A stretch of 8,968 nt of DNA, taken from positions 1 through 8,968 of the forward strand of contig DAHVRG010000045.1 in the NCBI GenBank assembly GCA_027322565.1, in the 5' to 3' direction. The position numbers were made by a program, and so were the translations under genes. This document shows, in pieces, positions 5,583 to 8,968 of this stretch (its first letter is position 1; the number at the start of each line of letters is the position of its first letter). The notes beneath the pieces were generated by a model, which did no database searches, had not been told where the DNA came from, and worked only from the letters and a program-made list of their open reading frames with translations. The stretch is from Georgenia sp. Lineage in GTDB: Bacteria > Actinomycetota > Actinomycetes > Actinomycetales > Actinomycetaceae.

Positions 5583-5618
5583 CCGGCACAACGCCGGAGC
5601 ACCCACCCAGGGTGCTCC
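5583..5618 (-). other. Two adjoining hairpins in the leader of the minus-strand operon
   Basis: GGAGCACCC (5596-5604) and GGGTGCTCC (5610-5618) form a perfect 9-bp stem with a 5-nt loop. Directly next to it CCGGC (5583-5587) and GCCGG (5593-5597) form a 5-bp stem. The two share bases 5596-5597, so both cannot form fully at once. They lie 32-67 nt upstream of ATG 5551. Neither is followed by T residues on the minus strand. They could be a leader RNA structure or, as DNA, a regulator site. Confidence 0.5.
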
Positions 5619-5714
5619 TGATCGATTCGCCTCGCCTCTCGAAACTTGTTCAGCACCTCATCCCCGGGGCTCTCGGAGAAGACCGGTCTCCGGCGGAAGA
5701 CATAGACACCGATG

Positions 5715-5745
5715 ACCGATTCGCAACCGCGTCAGAACCGATTCG
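5715..5745. repeat. Direct repeat ACCGATTCG, 22-bp period
   Basis: Two identical 9-mers ACCGATTCG begin at 5715 and 5737, exactly 22 bp apart, about two turns of the helix. A shorter match ACCGAT begins at 5708, and CGATTCG recurs at 5623-5629. Same-face spacing suggests a tandem binding site for a regulator shared by the divergent operons, but chance is not excluded. Confidence 0.4.
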
Positions 5746-5818
5746 TCACGTCTGTGGGAAAGTCCACTCACCGGGGTGGCGTGACCCCGCCGTTGATAGA
5801 GTGCCCCTGTCCCCGAGG

Positions 5819-5839
5819 CGGATCGCTGCACAGCGTCCG
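5819..5839 (+). other. Hairpin in the presumed mrpA leader
   Basis: CGGA-t-CGCTG-CA-CAGCG-TCCG forms a 9-bp stem with a single bulged T and a minimal loop. The core CGCTGCACAGCG is a 12-bp DNA palindrome. It lies 71-91 bp upstream of the mrpA start. It may be an RNA leader element or an operator; no function can be assigned. Confidence 0.35.
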
Positions 5840-5909
5840 AGGGGCGGTCCAGCGTGGGTGTGTGCCGGCCTGGGCGTGTCTTGACCGTCGACGACCTTGG
5901 GAGCCGCCG

Positions 5910-7169
5910 GTGCTGCAGCTGCTGATCCTCCACCTCGCGGTGGCAGTGATCGCGCCCGCATGCATGAAGCTGTGGGGCCGTCGGTTCTTCCTCGCCCTCG
6001 CCCTCGTCCCCGCGGCCGCAGCCGTCTGGGCGGGTGCCCAGACCTCGGCCGTCCTCCGCGGCGACCACCCCGTCGTCCACGTCTCCTGGGTGCCGCTCCT
6101 CGACCTGCACCTCAGCTTCCGCCTCGACACCCTGGCCTGGCTCATGGTGCTCCTCGTCGGCGGGATCGGCGCGCTCGTCCTCGTCTACTGCGCCGCGTAC
6201 TTCTCGGCGTCGGCGAAGGGGCTGGGACGGTTCGCCGGGGTCTTCGTCGCCTTCGCCGGCTCGATGCTCGGTCTGGTGACGACGGACAACACCCTGCTCC
6301 TGTACGTCTTCTGGGAGCTGACGACGATCACGTCGTTCCTGCTCATCGGGCACTACTACGACCGGCAGAACTCGCGGCGGGCGGCGATCCAGGCGCTCGT
6401 GCTCACGACCTTCGGCGGACTGGCGATGCTCGCCGGCTTCATCGGCCTCGGGGAGGCGCAGGGCGGGAGCTACTACCTCAGCGAGCTCGTGGCGAACCCG
6501 CCGGCCGGGGGCACCGTGCCCGTCGCGGTCGCGCTGGTGCTCGTCGGAGCGGTGACGAAGTCGGCCCTCATCCCCTTCCACTTCTGGCTCCCCGCGGCCA
6601 TGGCGGCCCCGACCCCGGTCAGTGCGTACCTGCACGCTGCGGCGATGGTGAAGGCCGGTGTGTACCTCGTCGCGCGCCTCGCCCCCGGCTTCGCCGACCT
6701 GCCGGTGTGGCAGTGGACTGTCGTCGTCCTCGGTGGCGGCACCCTGATCCTCGGCGGCTACCGGTCGCTGCGTCAGCACGACCTCAAGCTGCTGCTCGCC
6801 TTCGGGACGGTGAGCCAGCTCGGCTTCATCGTCCTCCTCGTCGGCTTCGGCACGCGAGCGGCAGCGCTCGCGGGGCTCGCCCTGCTCGGGGCGCACGCGC
6901 TGTTCAAGGCCTGTCTCTTCCTCGTCGTCGGCACCATCGACTGGTCGGTGGGCACCCGCGACCTGCGCGAGCTCAGCGAGCTCGGCCGCCGGATGCCGCT
7001 CACCGCGGTCACCGCGGGCATCGGGACGGCCTCGATGGTCGGGCTCCCGGTCCTCGCCGGCTACGTCGCCAAGGAGGCCGCCTTCGAGGCGATGCTCCAC
7101 GCCGAGGGGGCGCTGGGCACCGCGAGCCTCGTCATGGTCGTGCTCGGCTCGGTCCTAACCTTCGCCTAA
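5910..7169 (+). CDS. mrpA: MrpA (Na+/H+ antiporter subunit A), N-terminal NuoL-like part, ended by a premature in-frame TAA
   Basis: A 419-residue product, the NuoL/ND5-like proton-channel part of MrpA, a polytopic inner-membrane subunit of the multisubunit Mrp cation/proton antiporter. At least eleven hydrophobic segments are visible. Glu136 lies in FWELTTITSFLLIG, Lys217 in GAVTKSALIPFHFWLPAAMA, and Lys248 in LHAAAMVKAGVYL; these correspond to residues conserved for proton translocation in the family. GTG 5910 was chosen because it begins the first membrane helix (LQLLILHLAVAVIAP) and GGGAG lies 6 nt upstream. The frame ends at TAA 7167-7169 after GSVLTFA, where relatives read tyrosine and go on to LRFxWGAF. 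The same frame is open after this stop until 8909, so the gene is interrupted at codon 420 of about 1000. The loss falls at the end of a membrane helix. Nonsense allele, sequence error and two-piece protein are all possible. Confidence 0.9.
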   Translation: MLQLLILHLAVAVIAPACMKLWGRRFFLALALVPAAAAVWAGAQTSAVLRGDHPVVHVSWVPLLDLHLSFRLDTLAWLMVLLVGGIGALVLVYCAAYFSASAKGLGRFAGVFVAFAGSMLGLVTTDNTLLLYVFWELTTITSFLLIGHYYDRQNSRRAAIQALVLTTFGGLAMLAGFIGLGEAQGGSYYLSELVANPPAGGTVPVAVALVLVGAVTKSALIPFHFWLPAAMAAPTPVSAYLHAAAMVKAGVYLVARLAPGFADLPVWQWTVVVLGGGTLILGGYRSLRQHDLKLLLAFGTVSQLGFIVLLVGFGTRAAALAGLALLGAHALFKACLFLVVGTIDWSVGTRDLRELSELGRRMPLTAVTAGIGTASMVGLPVLAGYVAKEAAFEAMLHAEGALGTASLVMVVLGSVLTFA

Positions 7170-7184
7170 GGGCTGCGGTTCATG
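7167..7184 (+). other. In-frame TAA inside mrpA with possible reinitiation site
   Basis: Codon 420 of the mrpA frame is TAA (7167-7169). TAC, the expected tyrosine codon in this GC-rich gene, differs by one base. The A also builds AAGGG (7168-7172), a modest Shine-Dalgarno-like run 9 nt before the next in-frame ATG (7182-7184). Four codons earlier is CTA (7155-7157), a leucine codon unusual in this gene, which likewise carries A in place of C or G at its third base. Confidence 0.85.
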
Positions 7185-8909
7185 TGGGGTGCGTTCTCCA
7201 CCAAGCCGGGCGTCGCGCCGCCCGCCGCGCAGCGCACCTCCAAGCTCATCGTCACGCCGGCCGCGATCCTCGCCGTCGCGAGCGCCGTCGTCGGTGTGCT
7301 GCCGGCCGTCTCCGAGCGGCTGCTGGCCCCGCACGCCGACCGCTACCCGGGCGAGCCGGGGCACCTCACGCTGTGGGCCGGGTTCGGGCCCGCGCTCTAC
7401 CTCACGCTGCTCGTCATCGCCGTCGGTGTCCTCCTCTTCCTGGCCCGCGAGCGGGTGGAGCGCTGGCAGGACGTCCTCTGGGACTTCGAGGGCGCCGCCG
7501 GTGGCTACCGCCGCGTCATCCGCGGCACCGAGCGGCTCGCCGCCGACGTCACCGCCTTCACCCAGCGCGGCTCCCTGCCCGCCTACCTCTCGACGATCCT
7601 CGTCGCGACGGTCGCACTCGGCGGCGGCGCAGCGCTGGCGTTCACGACTCTCCCCGACGAGGTGCGGCTGTGGGACAGCCGGGTCCAGGCCGCCGTCGTC
7701 GTCGTCATCGCCGTCGCCGCGTTCCTCACCGCGCGGGCCCGTCGACGGCTCAAGGCGGTGCTGCTGCTCGGTGTCACGGGCTACGGGGTGGCGCTGCTCT
7801 ACGAGCTCCACGGCGCGCCGGACCTGGCACTGACACAGGTGCTCGTCGAGACGATCACCCTCGTCGTGTTCATCCTCGTCCTGCGCCGCCTGCCTCCCTA
7901 CTTCTCCAACCGGCCCCTCGTGTCCTCCCGGTGGTGGCGGGCCGCCCTCGGTGCCGTCGTCGGGCTGCTCGCGGGCGGCCTCGCGATGGTCGCCGCCGGT
8001 GCCCGCATCCACACCCCGGTCTCCGTGGACTTCCCCGAGGAGGCCTACGAGTACGGGTACGGCCGGAACATCGTCAACGTCACCCTGGTCGACATCCGCG
8101 CCTGGGACACGATGGGGGAGATCTCGGTGCTCGTCGCAGCCGCCACCGGCGTCGCCTCGCTCATCTTCCTCCGGGCCCGCGCCCGGAAGATCGACCGGGC
8201 CACCGAGCTCGCTCCCGACCAGCCCAAGGTGTGGAGCACCCCGGTCCCGGAGCGTGCGGACAGCCTCTACCGCCGGCTCAAGGAGCAGCCGGAGGTCCCG
8301 GCCGGCAGCGGCCGCGGCCGGCAGTGGCTCAGCGCGGTCCGGACCCTCGCCCCGCAGCGTCGCTCGGTGATCTTCGAGGTGGGCACGCGCCTGATCTTCC
8401 ACACCATGGTGCTGTTCTCCCTCTACCTGCTGTTCGCCGGCCACAACGCACCCGGGGGTGGCTTCGCCGGCGGGCTCATCGCGGGGATCGCGCTCACCGT
8501 GCGCTACCTCGCCGGCGGGCGGTACGAGCTCGGTGAGGCCGCGCCGGTCCAGGCGGGCTGGCTGCTCGGCTCCGGGCTCTTCCTCTCGGCCGGCGCCGGC
8601 GCCATCCCGCTCTTCTTCGGCGGCGACGTGCTCCAGTCCGTCCTCGTCGAGGCCGACCTCGGGCCGATGGGCGAGCTCAAGCTCGTCACGACGATCTTCT
8701 TCGACATCGGCGTCTACCTCGTCGTCGTCGGGCTCGTCCTGGACATCCTGCGCACCCTCGGAGCCGAGATCGACCGCCAGGGCGAGCGCGAGGGCGACGC
8801 TGCGCCGGACGTGCCCTTCGACTCCCCGGAGGTCACCGCCGACGACGCCGCGCCGGAGGCGGTCCCCGTCGGTTGGCCCGGCGGCCCGGCGGACGGAGGT
8901 GCCCGATGA
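7182..8909 (+). CDS. MrpA C-terminal part fused to MrpB, downstream of the premature stop
   Basis: A 575-residue product in the same frame as the preceding MrpA part. Residues 1-95 hold the last NuoL-like helices (MWGAFSTKPG, then two to three hydrophobic segments). About 165-240 is the DUF4040/MbhD-like domain with GYGVALLYELHGAPDLALTQ and VLVETITLVVFILVLRRLP. About 255-330 is the MrpA C-terminal/MbhE-like domain, NIVNVTLVDIRAWDTMGEIS. Residues 395-525 are an MnhB/MrpB domain with RLIFHTMVLFSLYLLFAGHN, APGGGFAGGLIAGIA, and GELKLVTTIFFDIGVYLVVV. The acidic tail (535-575) is a linker-like end. MrpAB fusion is usual in actinobacterial mrp operons, which then lack a separate mrpB. The ATG at 7182 is simply the first in-frame start after the TAA and lies within the family-conserved RFMWGAF, so it is not a native N-terminus. 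Its TGA overlaps the mrpC ATG (ATGA). All domains look intact, which speaks against long-standing decay. Confidence 0.88.
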   Translation: MWGAFSTKPGVAPPAAQRTSKLIVTPAAILAVASAVVGVLPAVSERLLAPHADRYPGEPGHLTLWAGFGPALYLTLLVIAVGVLLFLARERVERWQDVLWDFEGAAGGYRRVIRGTERLAADVTAFTQRGSLPAYLSTILVATVALGGGAALAFTTLPDEVRLWDSRVQAAVVVVIAVAAFLTARARRRLKAVLLLGVTGYGVALLYELHGAPDLALTQVLVETITLVVFILVLRRLPPYFSNRPLVSSRWWRAALGAVVGLLAGGLAMVAAGARIHTPVSVDFPEEAYEYGYGRNIVNVTLVDIRAWDTMGEISVLVAAATGVASLIFLRARARKIDRATELAPDQPKVWSTPVPERADSLYRRLKEQPEVPAGSGRGRQWLSAVRTLAPQRRSVIFEVGTRLIFHTMVLFSLYLLFAGHNAPGGGFAGGLIAGIALTVRYLAGGRYELGEAAPVQAGWLLGSGLFLSAGAGAIPLFFGGDVLQSVLVEADLGPMGELKLVTTIFFDIGVYLVVVGLVLDILRTLGAEIDRQGEREGDAAPDVPFDSPEVTADDAAPEAVPVGWPGGPADGGAR

Positions 8910-8968
8910 TCGACCCCACGCCGAGCCTCGCGCTCGTCCTCCGCGTCGTCGTCCTCGTCGGCGCCGGG
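8906..8968 (+). CDS. mrpC: MrpC (Na+/H+ antiporter subunit C), N-terminal fragment
   Basis: Only 21 codons are inside the window: MIDPTPSLALVLRVVVLVGAG, the start of a hydrophobic helix like that opening MrpC, a NuoK-like small subunit of the Mrp complex. ATG 8906 overlaps the stop of the preceding gene by 4 nt, and GGAGG (8895-8899) lies 6 nt upstream, the best ribosome-binding site in the mrp region. Identity rests on operon order (A/B then C) and the short sequence. Confidence 0.78.
   Translation, partial: MIDPTPSLALVLRVVVLVGAG

Larger units (their letters stand above)
5552..5909. other. Divergent intergenic region between stress-type operon and mrp operon
   Basis: This 358-bp stretch has no credible gene; short frames across it lack coding character. 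It contains two hairpins in the leader of the minus-strand operon (5583-5597, 5596-5618), the palindrome AGACCGGTCT (5680-5689), and a direct repeat ACCGATTCG at 5715-5723 and 5737-5745. It also holds an inverted repeat CGGGGT/ACCCCG (5772-5789) and a hairpin at 5819-5839. For mrpA the only -10 candidate is TAGAGT (5797-5802), without a good -35. For the minus-strand operon I found no convincing sigma-70 or SigB-type promoter. Confidence 0.7.

Noticed and set aside
5551..5656. An upstream extension of the LEA-like protein to 5656.
   Set aside because: The extra residues run through the leader hairpins, and the ATG at 5551 has a proper ribosome-binding site.
5662..5689. Palindromes CCCCGGGG (5662-5669) and AGACCGGTCT (5680-5689) as operators.
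   Set aside because: Short GC-rich palindromes arise often by chance at this base composition; the second is noted in the intergenic entry, but no separate function is claimed.
5797..5802. TAGAGT as the mrpA -10 box, and GGAAAG...CGTGAC near 5757-5785 as an ECF sigma promoter.
   Set aside because: The first lacks any reasonable -35 at 16-18 bp; the second matches consensus only partly. Neither is strong enough to annotate as a promoter.
5658..7100. A long open frame (480 codons) antisense to mrpA, and similar ones antisense to the C-terminal part (7155-8444).
   Set aside because: They are Arg/Glu/Asp/His-rich low-complexity shadows expected opposite GC-rich genes with strong third-position bias, and they lack ribosome-binding sites and domain motifs.
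5897..8536. An 879-codon plus-strand open frame through the mrp genes.
   Set aside because: It is out of frame with the clear MrpA and MrpB motifs; composition is Arg/Pro/Gly-dominated, typical of a shifted frame in high-GC DNA.

Overview
This window comes from a high-GC Gram-positive bacterium (Actinomycetota). The evidence is the very high G+C, GTG starts, likely leaderless genes, a mycobacterial-type dCTP deaminase and a fused MrpAB antiporter subunit. A Micrococcales-like lineage is a guess from general resemblance. I see no prophage, insertion sequence or CRISPR array.

Layout. (1) 1-372: C-terminal part of an M50B-like membrane metallopeptidase. (2) 369-931: a MarR-family regulator with a well-formed promoter (TTGACA, 17 bp, GATACT) and a perfect 15-bp palindrome over the -10 box. 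(3) 942-1538, minus: a second MarR-family regulator, convergent with the first; both stop codons lie in one 18-bp hairpin. (4) 1608-1773: promoter, tRNA-Gly(CCC) and intrinsic terminator. (5) 1848-3436: dcd, probably leaderless, overlapped by 4 nt with an unrecognised 337-aa protein gene. A 13-bp-stem bidirectional hairpin follows. (6) 5551-3478, minus: a tightly overlapping three-gene operon encoding a LEA/apolipoprotein-like repeat protein, a phage_holin_3_6-family membrane protein and a DUF3618 protein. (7) 5552-5909: a divergent intergenic region rich in hairpins and repeats. (8) 5910-8968: start of an mrp cation/proton antiporter operon: mrpA (with fused mrpB) and the first codons of mrpC.

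Most notable points. The mrpA frame is interrupted by a single in-frame TAA at 7167-7169, where a tyrosine is expected at the end of a membrane helix. The same frame then continues for 575 more residues with intact MrpA C-terminal and MrpB domains. This is a nonsense mutation, a sequence error, or a genuine two-piece MrpA using reinitiation. Second, two of the three proteins of the minus-strand operon carry 11-residue amphipathic repeats like those of LEA group 3 proteins, flanking or preceding a single membrane segment. With the holin-like protein between them they look like an envelope-stress module. It is divergent from the Mrp antiporter (pH, Na+ and osmotic homeostasis), so the two may respond to the same stress.
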